Position numbers and translations under genes: made by a program. A stretch of DNA of 64,000 bases from Chaetoceros tenuissimus. Its lineage: Eukaryota; Bacillariophyta; Thalassiosirophyceae; Chaetocerotales; Chaetocerotaceae. A model generated the notes under the pieces. The model made no database searches, was not told the origin of the DNA, and was given only the letters and a program-made list of their open reading frames with translations. The stretch is taken from positions 1,178,001 to 1,242,000 of the forward strand of contig BLLK01000051.1 of the NCBI GenBank assembly GCA_021927905.1, in the 5' to 3' direction. Below, piece by piece: positions 32,401 to 41,756 of this stretch (within the stretch, counting starts at the first letter, position 1; the number at the start of each line of letters is the position of its first letter).

Positions 32401-34144
32401 CAAGCTTAGGACAATCAGCGTTTCCAAGCTCGAAGCCAAGCATTATTTACTCGTTAGTTCCTTCAGTGTTGGATTCAGTATCTCCGACTATCAAAGCATC
32501 GTCTGAGCCAAGTTCGGTAGCATCTTCGAGTCCAAGTAAGGTAAAATCTTCTGAGCCGAGCATGGCACCAAGCGACTCGCCTTCAATAAGTCTAGTACCA
32601 ACGGCTAAGCCAAGTACACTACCATCTATAATATCTTCCTTGAGTCCTTCCATACTTCCGAGCAGTGGGCCTTCATTGACTGAATCAGCAAGACCATCGA
32701 GCTTACCTTCATCATATCCAAGCTTAGGACAATCAGCGGTTCCAAGCTCGAAGCCAAGCATTATTTACTCGTTAGTTCCTTCAGTGTTGGATTCAGTATC
32801 TCCGACTATCAAAGCATCGTCTGAGCCAAGTTCGGTAGCATCTTCGAGTCCAAGTAAGGTAAAATCTTCTGAGCCGAGCATGGCACCAAGCGACTCGCCT
32901 TCGGTTGCCGTAAGTCTAGTACCAACGGCTAAGCCAAGTACACTGGCATCTATACCATCTTCCTCCTTGAGACCTTCCATACTTCCGAGCAGTGGGCCTT
33001 CATTGACTGAATCAGCAAGTCCATCAAGCTTACCTTCATCATATCCAAGCTTAGGACAATCAGCGGTTCCAAGCTCGAAGCCAAGCATTATTTACTCGTT
33101 AGTTCCTTCAGTGTTGGATTCAGTATCTCCGACTATCAAAGCATCGTCTGAGCCAAGTTCGGTAGCATCTTCGAGTCCAAGTAAGGTAAAATCTTCTGAG
33201 CCGAGCATGGCACCAAGCGACTCGCCTTCAATAAGTCTAGTACCAACGGCTAAGCCAAGTACACTGCCATCTATAACATCTTCCTCCTTGAGACCTTCCA
33301 TACTTCCGAGCAGTGGGCCTTCGTTGATTGAATCAGCAAGTCCATCAAGCTTACCGTCATCATATCCAAGCTTAGGACAATCAACTGTTCCAAGCTCGAA
33401 GCCAAGCATTATTTTCTCGTTGGTTCCTTCAGTGTTGGATTCAGTATCTCCGACTATCAAAGCATCGTCTGAGCCGAGTTCAGCTCCTTTTATAGGATTC
33501 ACAAGTAGTCCAATAAACAGTGACGTTGTACCAACTTCTACGCCACCAACGCCTAATCCAACATCAGTGGTAAGTAAAAGAAAAATGATTGTCCTTGATT
33601 CTTGTCTTGATTTACTATAATATCTTACTTTTTCTCCCACTTCTTTCTTAGCCAACTCCCAGTCCTACCTCAAATCCTTCTCAAACACCAACGAAGGCAC
33701 CTACGTCTTCCCCAGTCTCATCTCCCTCATCTGCACCTTCGAAAGCTCCTTTTCCTGCACCAACAAGCTCTCCAACTTCTGTGGTAAGCATAAATATTTA
33801 TCAATTATATAAAGTTTGCATTTTTATATATCTCATCTATAATAAATCATCTTCAACAGCCAACTAAAGCACCTACATCTGCCCCAGTTACACCCCCTCC
33901 AACTCCTTCACCAACTTCTGCGCCAACTTCCCCTCCTGTTGGATTCGATTGTTTTAAACTTTCATCCAGAAAAGGACGTTGCAAAAGAAAGGTGGGATGT
34001 GCATTCAACATATTCACCAGGACTTGTATCACTGCCCCAACCACCGCTGAGTGTGTAAGCTTCAACAACAAGAAGAGAAAATGTAAAAAGTCGGGATGCT
34101 CTTTCAAGGGGAAGACTCGTAAATGCTCTGGTTTTTATGGCTAA
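29420..34144 (+). CDS. M11 metalloprotease C, mosaic of B-like head and A-like tail
   Basis: Eight exons: 29420-29714, 29806-30831, 30928-31808, 31904-31987, 32083-32166, 32256-33569, 33652-33783, 33860-34144; 1366 aa. The frame is open to an ATG at 29360, but [16 protein letters not shown] at 29420 aligns with the signal peptide of B and is chosen. It has one CPICSETGEACCGTC module (B has three), a Lys-rich linker, the M11 domain with [11 protein letters not shown], one DSYGDGICC domain, two near-identical 84-bp Pro/Thr exons, a PSxxPS stalk of four units of about 107 residues, and a Cys-rich tail nearly identical to that of M11-A. Exon 3 is almost identical to B exon 5 at the DNA level. Likely secreted; substrate unknown. 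Confidence 0.82.
31904..32255 (+). repeat. Tandemly duplicated 84-bp exon plus intron
   Basis: Exons 31904-31987 and 32083-32166 both encode PT(K/Q)[15 protein letters not shown] followed by APTNAPT(V/A)A and are both phase 0. Their introns begin GTAAGTCATTT and end GAATAG. The start of the next exon (32256) is a third copy of the first half. Confidence 0.88.
32324..33480 (+). repeat. Four tandem units of about 318-327 bp in the M11-C stalk
   Basis: Unit starts (GAGTCCTTCCAT or GAGACCTTCCAT) are at 32324, 32642, 32969 and 33290, with spacings of 318, 327 and 321 bp, all multiples of three. The unit is related to the 324-bp unit of M11-B. Confidence 0.9.
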
Positions 34145-34682
34145 GAATTCCTATTCCCAATATTCATGAACTTTTCATTTTGGATTATTGCGATGAAGTC
34201 ATGTTTGCTTGCATGTAATATATAAACGAAACAACATTATAACGAAAGTATAAAGTTTGTAATTTAAAATTTGCTATTCAAAGTATTTTATATAATATTG
34301 TTATGATATACTTAGCAAATTCAATGGAAAAGATGATGACGGCCTTTCTAATTTAGCTACGTACTGTTGCAACTTTCGCAGATTTTTCCTTTTCTGAAAT
34401 TCTGGAAAAACATAGTTTGCAGGTGTTGGTATAGGTATAAAGTTTGCATGCAATTCTTTTTTATATGTAGGTGAATTAATATTGTAATTTGTTAACTTGA
34501 TAGTAGGTACGTAAAGTTTGCAGTTGATAATTCCATTTTTTATCGCCTCCTGTTTTTTTAATAAAATTACCAACGTATTTCCAGAAATTTGAATGATTTC
34601 AAAAATGCCTTCTTTTATTCAGATGTTCACAAGTTCATAAAACATTTATTGAATAAAAGTTTCGTATCTGCCTTTCAGGTCT
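34145..34682. other. 3' flank of M11-C, copy of 16809-17349
   Basis: No gene. The sequence aligns with the M11-A/HSF spacer and leads directly into the HSF tail relic. Confidence 0.65.
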
Positions 34683-34763
34683 TTACGAATATTTAGCCTC
34701 TTCCAAAAGAATTGCAATGGAAGCAAAATTTTCCAACATGACAGAAGTCAAGCGATCTGACCC
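34683..34763 (-). pseudogene. Relic of an HSF gene 3' end
   Basis: Read on the minus strand, this encodes DRLTSVMLENFAS...EEAKYS and a stop, matching the end of the HSF gene (DRLPSAMLETFAS...GEAKHS, stop at 17350). The match ends abruptly near 34763, and the DNA-binding domain is absent because an unrelated gene occupies 34812-35537. This is a host gene copied along with the M11 3' end and then truncated, either during duplication or by later deletion. Confidence 0.75.
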
Positions 34764-34811
34764 TATGCTACCTGTAATCTATTCTCGATACATTTCCTTT
34801 TCAATACCGAG

Positions 34812-35537
34812 TTAGATTTCATTCCGGAAAGGATCATAAGTATAATATTTTGGTCTATGATCAATGCGCATATGTAGATATGCGACACCTAGACCTGAAG
34901 TTGACAACCAAACTGTCTTTTCTTTTTGAATTGCTTGTTTGTACTGTTTCCCTACCAACTGCCAAAAGTCACCTATTTCAATATCAGGAGCCATTCTCAA
35001 AAAGTTTGCCAAATGTGCGTATACATCCGTGTCATTTTGAATTGGTTCTGGAATAATCAATGTGGAAGATCCACTCAAGTTTGGAAAGAAGGTACATGTT
35101 CTATTCTCTTCCGGATCAAAATGTTCGTCGAACGCATCAAGATCAGCTCCATATTTACCAAACTTATACAATTGCTCACTGTTGACTAGTACAAACTCAA
35201 AATCTTTATTGCATGTTTTGTTAGAAACTCCCTTTGTTTCAAAAAAGTATGCTTTGTATTCTTGACTTTGTTCATTGATGTAATTAACAAATGTTTCAAT
35301 CTCATCTTCGTCAAAAAGTACTTTTTCTGTCCAGTCCTTGACAGATAGCGGTTGCGAGTTTCTAGAAGCTGCAAATCTTTTGAATTTAGATTCTTGTTCT
35401 TCTACCAGAGTGTAGACTATAGGTGATGATTCATTTTCTTTTGTTTCGTCAGATTGTTTTATTTTCTTTTTAACTGATTTTTCATTTGATGCATTCTGTT
35501 TTCGTATTTGCTTCTTTTCTTCTTTTTGCGTTTCCAT
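34812..35537 (-). CDS. Conserved unnamed protein, paralogue 1 (possibly DUF6940)
   Basis: The 241-aa product has a Lys/Glu-rich N-terminus (1-45) and a globular region (about 45-241). It is clearly homologous to the product at 38005-38967: shared blocks include FKRFAAS/YKRFAAF, EYKA(Y/F)FFETKGVS, DLDAFDEHF, YAHLANFLRMAP and KTVWLSTSGLGVAYLHMR. The extreme conservation of FFETKGVS, DAFDEHF and WLSTSG suggests an enzyme or binding site, but no known catalytic motif is recognised. I believe the family is DUF6940, from memory only. Unlike its paralogue it has no membrane segment and is likely cytosolic or nuclear. Single exon, divergent from isocitrate lyase. Confidence 0.7.
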   Translation of the reverse strand: METQKEEKKQIRKQNASNEKSVKKKIKQSDETKENESSPIVYTLVEEQESKFKRFAASRNSQPLSVKDWTEKVLFDEDEIETFVNYINEQSQEYKAYFFETKGVSNKTCNKDFEFVLVNSEQLYKFGKYGADLDAFDEHFDPEENRTCTFFPNLSGSSTLIIPEPIQNDTDVYAHLANFLRMAPDIEIGDFWQLVGKQYKQAIQKEKTVWLSTSGLGVAYLHMRIDHRPKYYTYDPFRNEI

Positions 35538-36015
35538 CGATACTTGTGCTTGACTCAGAGATGTCTACTAGAGGAATGATGTAAAATTTATGTACTTCTG
35601 AGATACACCTCTCCCTCAGCCTGCTTTGTTCTTAAACATCAGCTTACGCATTTCAGTGTAGACTACTCGTATTCCATTTTTTCTTTTTGCCAATTTTGTG
35701 AGTATCTTTTCATCAGGCTATTAGGCTTTTATTGACAGCCGAATGGACGCCACTCTCCCTATCCGAGAGGGATATTACTTGATTGCCTCATCATTGACAC
35801 CTCCATCAAAAGTTGATGCCAACCGAGACCCATCATATTTTGAGTTCTTTCTCAATCACATATTTTCCTCTTCTCTCATAACACACATCACGCATAAAAA
35901 CGATAGGAAAGTGTTTATGTATCCATTCAAGAGTCATATCTACACAGACGAAGAGATTGATACTGTCCAAGAGAACCAATAACCTATACCAACTCTACCT
36001 ACTTCATAGGAAAGA
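35538..36015. promoter_or_regulatory. Divergent upstream region of paralogue 1 and isocitrate lyase
   Basis: These 478 bp must hold both promoters. An ATG-started frame at 35743-35982 is not in frame with isocitrate lyase and has no recognisable product; if transcribed it would be an upstream ORF, which I cannot support. No factor site was recognised. Confidence 0.4.
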
Positions 36016-37877
36016 ATGACAATTAAACCGAAAACATCAAGAGGACTACGAGTCCTTCCTCCAAAGGCAAAGACTTCCAATCACGAAGAGTTCCAAAAAC
36101 TGAAAGGAACTGTAGACGAAATTGAGAAATGGTGGCAACAGTCACGTTGGAATTATACAAAGAGAACCTATACAGCACAGGATGTAGCAGTTCTTCGTCC
36201 TTCCAATCCATCTTCTACAGCTCCTAAAAATGCATCCTATTCAAATGCATCTTCTCTAAAATTGTATTCTCTACTTGAGAAATTACATGCGAAAGGTGGT
36301 TATAGTCATACATTTGGGGCATTAGATCCAGTACAAGTTACGCAAATGGCTCCCCATCTTTCTTCTATTTATGTATCTGGATGGCAATGTTCTAGCACTG
36401 CTTCTTCCACAAACGAACCTGGTCCAGATTTTGCTGATTATCCAATGAATACTGTTCCAAACAAGGTTGATCATTTGGTAAAAGCTCAGTTGTTTCATGA
36501 TAGAAGACAGCATAACGAAAGGAGTATGAAGTTGCTACAGAATAATGGAGCAAGTTTGGATGACCCTGTTGATTATTTGGTACCAGTTGTTGCCGATGGT
36601 GATACTGGTCATGGTACGTTTTACTCACGTATAGTGTATCATCTAATTTGCTTTCAATATATTCACATATCTTTCTATCATCATAGGTGGACTGAGTGCA
36701 GTTATGAAACTAACCAAGCTTTTTATCGAAGCTGGAGCAGCAGGAGTACATTTTGAAGACCAAAAGCCAGGAACAAAGAAATGTGGGCATATGGGTGGAA
36801 AGGTTCTTGTATCGACCCAAGAGCATATCGATAGGCTTGTTGCAGCTAGACTCACCTGTGATATTATGGGCGTAAATTTAGTAATTGTTGCACGTACTGA
36901 TGCTGAAGCAGCTACTCTCTTGGATTCTAATATCGACGGTAGAGATCATCCATTTATCTTAGGAGTGACAACTGCTGGACTAGCTTCCTTGAATGATACA
37001 CTGAACGAAGCAAAGAGTCGCGGAGTTAGTAATGCAGAGTTGGAAAGGATCTCCAAAGCTTGGACCCAAAAAGCAAAGTTAATGACATTTAGTGATGCCG
37101 TATTGGCAAAGATCCAAGAATCACCAATTGGCAATGCTCAGAAAAGAGCTATGGTTCGAAAATGGATGTCTATGGATCCAAATACCATGAGTAATGCACA
37201 GGCACGTAGACATGCAGATGCTTTATTCGGCAAAAAGAATGCGGTAAGTCTCACCTATGAAAGATTAAAAATACGATGTATTTTCAAAAACTCATTACAT
37301 ATTTCTCCTTTAGGTTTATTTTGACTGGGACAAATGCAGAGTACGTGAAGGTTACTACCAAACAAAACCCGGTATTGATTACTGTATTCAAAGAGCTAGA
37401 GCATATGCAGACTATGCCGATTTAATCTGGATGGAAACAAAGATTCCTTCCATTCCTGATGCTAAAAAGTTTTCCGATGGAGTGAGAAGTATGTATCCTC
37501 ATCAGTGGCTAGCATACAATCTTTCTCCAAGTTTCAATTGGGATGCTTCCGGAATGAGTGATGCTCAGCTTGCCACTTTCAACGACGATCTTGGTAAATT
37601 AGGATACGTGTGGCAGTTCATTACGTTGGCTGGATTCCATAGCAATGGATTGATTGTGACAGAACTTGCAAGAAGCTATGGTGATAGAGGAATGCTGGCT
37701 TATGTCGAAAGCATCCAAAGAAAGGAACGCGATGCAGAAGTGGAATTATTGACCCATCAAAAGTGGAGTGGAGCGGAACTGGTGGATCAAATGGTCAACA
37801 CTGCAAGTGGCGGCTTGAGCAGTACAGCTGCCATGGGAGAAGGAGTCACCGAAGCGCAATTCAAATCCAAACATTAG
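36016..37877 (+). CDS. ICL: Isocitrate lyase
   Basis: Three exons: 36016-36613, 36687-37243, 37314-37877; 572 aa. It cleaves isocitrate to succinate and glyoxylate in the glyoxylate cycle. The family signature KKCGHM is present with the catalytic Cys at about residue 232. Other hallmarks are [13 protein letters not shown] (Mg2+/substrate loop, split by intron 1), [23 protein letters not shown], and [10 protein letters not shown] near the C-terminus. The N-terminus reads directly into the family core (WWQQSRW, YTAQDV) with no obvious transit peptide. The C-terminus is Ser-Lys-His rather than a canonical SKL, so peroxisomal import is uncertain. It lies between two inverted paralogues of an unnamed family. 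Confidence 0.96.
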
Positions 37878-38004
37878 TACAAATTGCATCTTGTTACGTG
37901 TGTATATGCTGTCTCTATCCTATCGATTAAATCTTAGCTTCTAATAACTTTTTAAATATTTGTTGTCGAACCTTATTAACCCCCTTGTACTTTATCTACT
38001 TAGC

Positions 38005-38967
38005 CTAAAACTCAGTCTTGAATGGTTTGTAAGTATAGTATTTCGGCGTTCCATCAAATCGCATATGCAAATATGCAATACCAGTTCCACTCGTCGACAA
38101 CCAAACAGTTCCTTCATTCTGCATAGCACTAGCATATTTTTGTCCAGTCAAATACCAGAAATTCGCTACTTCCGATTCAGGCGCCATTCGTAAAAAGTTG
38201 GCAAGATGTGTATACGAATCCTTGAATTTCTGCAAAGGTTTCGGAGCTACCAACATGGAACTCCCACTAATATTTGAAAAAGAAACAGTCGTCTCGGAAT
38301 ACCCACATGGATCCTTCTCTTCCTTTTTGGTTTCATGAAAATGTTCGTCAAACGCTTGTAAATCCACTCCACGTGCTCCAAAGTCATACAAATCTTTACT
38401 ATCCACCACAACGAATTCAAATTGTTTCATGGTTGTATCACGTGATACACCTTTTGTTTCAAAAAAGAATGCCTTGTATTCAACAGTCGCTTCCTTGAGC
38501 ACTTTGACAAAATGTTGCAGTTCGATATGATTCAAGTGACTCGGACATTCTTGTTCTGTAAATGTTGGAGAAGTTAACAATACTGTATTGGCCCATTGTG
38601 CAATCGAGACTGGAGATGTTCCTTTGAATGCTGCAAATCTCTTGTAGTGCGATGTTTGCTCTACAAGTCTGTATTGTATGTAATCATTGTCTTGATCTCG
38701 TTTTTGTGCTTCTGTTTGCATGCTTGCTTTTAAAAGTTGTTGATTTTTTTGATAGATTGTACAGAGTACATAGATGGAAATGAATATGACAAGTTTGATA
38801 AAGGACGTTGTAAAATTCGTAGCTGATGCTCTTCTTCTAGTGGGAGACACGGACGAGTAGGGATTATTCATTGAGTTGTAAGGGTCCTTTTGATGTCGAT
38901 GATCCACTGGAGAAGCAAGTTCGATGGAATTCCTTCGAGGAAATCTTGACGGCGAGTTCTTCCTCAT
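38005..38967 (-). CDS. Conserved unnamed membrane protein, paralogue 2 (possibly DUF6940)
   Basis: The 320-aa product is the homologue of the protein at 34812-35537 and shares its conserved blocks (FFETKGVS, DLQAFDEHF, THLANFLRMAP, GTVWLSTSGTGIAYLHMRF). It adds an N-terminal region of about 75 residues with a basic Arg/Ser/Pro head and one membrane segment (about 50-65, FIKLVIFISIYVLCTIY), so it is probably a membrane-anchored version of the same domain. It also has an insertion around PTFTEQECPSHLNHIE. Single exon, converging with isocitrate lyase 127 bp away. Function unknown. Confidence 0.7.
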   Translation of the reverse strand: MRKNSPSRFPRRNSIELASPVDHRHQKDPYNSMNNPYSSVSPTRRRASATNFTTSFIKLVIFISIYVLCTIYQKNQQLLKASMQTEAQKRDQDNDYIQYRLVEQTSHYKRFAAFKGTSPVSIAQWANTVLLTSPTFTEQECPSHLNHIELQHFVKVLKEATVEYKAFFFETKGVSRDTTMKQFEFVVVDSKDLYDFGARGVDLQAFDEHFHETKKEEKDPCGYSETTVSFSNISGSSMLVAPKPLQKFKDSYTHLANFLRMAPESEVANFWYLTGQKYASAMQNEGTVWLSTSGTGIAYLHMRFDGTPKYYTYKPFKTEF

Positions 38968-39386
38968 TTCTGTATAAGATATATATAGGTGAGTAGGAAA
39001 AGATTGGAAGAGGTCTATCTATGGCTGGTAGTAGTAAGGGTACAAACTAGTTTTCATTTTTCATAGCCTCCTCATCTTTCCTTTTTTTTGGAAGAACACC
39101 GCCTCACCAAAAATGTGAGAGGTTTGGGTTCCCAAATGACGCCTCAATGACATCATCATTACATCACATGTGTAAAATACTCTCTTTGCTTCCCTTTTCT
39201 ATTTTATTTTTAACACATACTTAGTATCACCAAGTACATACGCCTATCAACATTCTTCGACGCCTCTGACATCCACACAATTTTCAAGCAACAACGAAAG
39301 AAAAGTAAACTCATCTTCTATTCAATTATTACAGTCATTAGGATCCTTCATTTCCATCATTCTGTACACATTCAAAGGCAACCAAG
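38968..39386. promoter_or_regulatory. Divergent upstream region
   Basis: This lies between paralogue 2 and the acidic plastid-type protein. TGACATCATCATTACATCA near 39152 is a CRE-like half-site cluster. No firm site call. Confidence 0.35.
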
Positions 39387-40415
39387 ATGGTACATTCAAC
39401 AACTATAACGAGGATAACAGCTCTCTCAAGTCTGCTGACACAAATCTCAGCATTCAGTCCCATCTTGACTCCATCACAAATCACTGCTTCGTCCAAAAGC
39501 AGTCTCTCCCTACGAGCACCACCAGGATCAGGATATGCATCGGACGAAGATGAAATAAACCATTTTCCAGAAACATATGAACCAATGATGGAATATCCAG
39601 GAACTATGCGTCCAGGAACTACATCTGAAAATCAACCCTATTCATCTCTACCAATCCAAGAATCAGATCCTGATCCAGTTCCATGGCCTCATTTCCAAGA
39701 AATTGAATGGCATCACAATTGGGGATCGCCACATGAACATCCTATCCCTATGGAAGAATTTATTGATATGCATGGTAGATGGGCGACTGCAGAGATGGAA
39801 GCTGAGATGCGTGCGGGTGCTAGAAGAGGTGTTCGAGAACGAAGAGAATTGGAAGAGGCACAAAAGGCTGCTTCGTTTATTATTGAAGATGATGAGGATG
39901 ATGAAGATGAAGAGGAGGTTAAGATTGATCTTGGACAGGGTGTCAATGCTTTTATTGGGACTGATACTGCTCCTGCTGATGATAAGGTCGTCGAAGAAGC
40001 TGTAGACGATGATGACGATGATGGTGACGACTTTTTATTGGATCTAGGTCTTGATGGCAGTGATGATACTGCAGATGATGATGACGACGATGATGATGAG
40101 CCAGCTTTGAGTTCTGGTGATGACTCTACCTCTGGCATTTTGGAGGCTATGCAAAGTATCATTAATGAGGAATCTGGAGACGATGACGATGCAGAGACAG
40201 AACTTGACATTGATTTCGATGATTTGGACCTTGACTTTGACGACGATGATGATGATGCAGAAGATGATGGTGACGACGACGATGATGACTTTGTAATGAT
40301 GGATGATGATGATATGGGTGATGATGATGAAATGGTTCCATTGGATGACATGATTGACAATGAAGATATGGGCGAGGAAGATGAGTTTGATGATGGTGGA
40401 TTTGATTACGATTAA
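39387..40415 (+). CDS. Very acidic protein with plastid-type presequence
   Basis: The 342-aa product begins with a signal peptide (about residues 1-20) ending QISAF; Ser-Ala-Phe followed by Ser-Pro resembles the diatom ASAFAP-type cleavage motif, and a Ser/Lys/Arg-rich transit-like stretch follows. A conserved-looking middle part (about 90-150) contains WPHFQEIEWHHNWGSPHEHP and MHGRWATAEMEAEMRAG. The C-terminal 180 residues are dominated by Asp and Glu. No named family was recognised. Plastid stroma is the likely location. The acidic tail could bind cations or basic proteins; that is inference. Single exon. Confidence 0.7.
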   Translation: MVHSTTITRITALSSLLTQISAFSPILTPSQITASSKSSLSLRAPPGSGYASDEDEINHFPETYEPMMEYPGTMRPGTTSENQPYSSLPIQESDPDPVPWPHFQEIEWHHNWGSPHEHPIPMEEFIDMHGRWATAEMEAEMRAGARRGVRERRELEEAQKAASFIIEDDEDDEDEEEVKIDLGQGVNAFIGTDTAPADDKVVEEAVDDDDDDGDDFLLDLGLDGSDDTADDDDDDDDEPALSSGDDSTSGILEAMQSIINEESGDDDDAETELDIDFDDLDLDFDDDDDDAEDDGDDDDDDFVMMDDDDMGDDDEMVPLDDMIDNEDMGEEDEFDDGGFDYD

Positions 40416-41237
40416 ACAATTATAATGAATGAAGCTAGGTTTGCAATGTACATTCTCTATATCTTGATTTGTATTTTTTAACATATTATAGATTGTTCGA
40501 AGAGTACATGATTTGCTTGGACTAGTGGATAGAGTTCATGTTTACATGCGGAATTCAGAATGTAGTGGCATTCGCTACGCTCCTTACTCTGCGGCAAGGA
40601 CATGGATTTTGGCTATGCTAATTTACCTACGCATTGGCACTTTTCACACAGATATTGTGCACTTAAAAAGATTAAAAGCTCCGCCTCGTAGAAAAGTAAA
40701 GATCATACAAGTAGTTTGTTGTTCGACTGTATACTTGTTCAGAATATTCCGATTCAAAAAATGTTCCTTAGCAACGGGATTTATAAAATTAAGATTAGTA
40801 TACCGAAACATCATGAAGCCTTGTTATTACGAGGAAAGGTGCAGTGAAACCTTCCGACTCGATGACGTCCTACGAAACAACAAACCAATAGTAGGATCTT
40901 GTGGAAAGGAGTATAATATTAGTGTAGTATCATTCTAGGGTTGGAGATGATAGACCATGACTCTCAATGCTTCCATAAATCTAAATACTCACATCATCAT
41001 ATAAACCATTAAGAAAAAGTGCTTAATATTTTGTACTAGCTATCAAATTATTTACCTTTGTAATATTCTTCCACCTATTTCTATAGGTTTTCATTTTGAG
41101 CTATCAGAGAACGTTAACCTAAGTAAATAAACGCTTTTTAAACTTTACATTTAATTTTAACTAGATCAAGAATGGAACATCATCATAGGTGTCTACTCTG
41201 CTATTTCCTAAATATATGAAAAAAGACGGTCATTGCT
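40416..41237. other. Intergenic, start of duplicated block 2
   Basis: No gene supported. The frame at 40513-40938 is contradicted by the copy near 50291-51490, where the same DNA is full of indels and stops. Anchors shared with the copy are AAGATCATA..AGTTTGTTGTTC at 40698, GACTCTCAATGCTTCCATAAAT at 40960 and the run before the small minus-strand gene. Confidence 0.55.
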
Positions 41238-41720
41238 CTAGTACTTCGTGAAGTAGGTAGGGTTTCTCACATTTACTTCGCTTCCATCCTTTGATACAGA
41301 AACTGTAATTCCGTATGCAGGATACTCCTCCTCTTCAATATACTCAGCGTCGTCGAAATCAAGAGCATGTCCACCAATCAGGGTAAACCAGGAAGGGCTT
41401 GGCTTCGACTCTTGCTTTTCATCATCATTTTCAGGCTCTTCTTGCTTTGATTCAGGAGTAACAGTACTTACAAGAATGTTACTTTCTTGATTTCCATTGG
41501 TAGATGAATGTTCGCGATGACGAGTTTGACTAGCACCATTTTCGACTCTGTTATCATGCTCGTTCAGAGCTGCCATGGCCTGGAGTAAGTTTCTACTTTC
41601 ATTGGAGATTGGTGCAGACGAGTTATTGATCATTGGAGGAGAAGAAACAGGATGAGGTACATCCTGTCCATGTCCAATCAATGTCTCTTCTGTCTTTTGT
41701 TTCTTGGTTTGAGGACTCAT
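41238..41720 (-). CDS. Small hydrophilic protein, paralogue 1
   Basis: The 160-aa product starts at MSPQTKKQKTEETLIGHG; the frame extends 12 codons further upstream, but this Met is the one conserved in the copy at 51787. A short basic run (KKQK) could be a nuclear signal. A Ser/Asn/Glu-rich middle is likely disordered, and the conserved C-terminal part reads PSWFTLIGGHA.DFDDAEYIEE.EYPAYGITVSVS.DGSEV. No family recognised. It is divergent from the lectin-like gene and co-duplicated with it, so the two may be co-regulated. Confidence 0.6.
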   Translation of the reverse strand: MSPQTKKQKTEETLIGHGQDVPHPVSSPPMINNSSAPISNESRNLLQAMAALNEHDNRVENGASQTRHREHSSTNGNQESNILVSTVTPESKQEEPENDDEKQESKPSPSWFTLIGGHALDFDDAEYIEEEEYPAYGITVSVSKDGSEVNVRNPTYFTKY

Positions 41721-41756
41721 AATTGCTTCTTGAATCTTTGATCTTCTGGACTTCAA

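Noticed and set aside
39713-40360. Minus-strand poly-Ser frame
   Set aside because: Antisense of the Asp/Glu tail (GAT/GAC read as ATC/GTC in one frame and TCA/TCG in another). The plus-strand gene has a good presequence.
40513-40938. 141-codon plus-strand frame
   Set aside because: The duplicate DNA near 50291-51490 has indels and stops in this frame, and no domain is visible.
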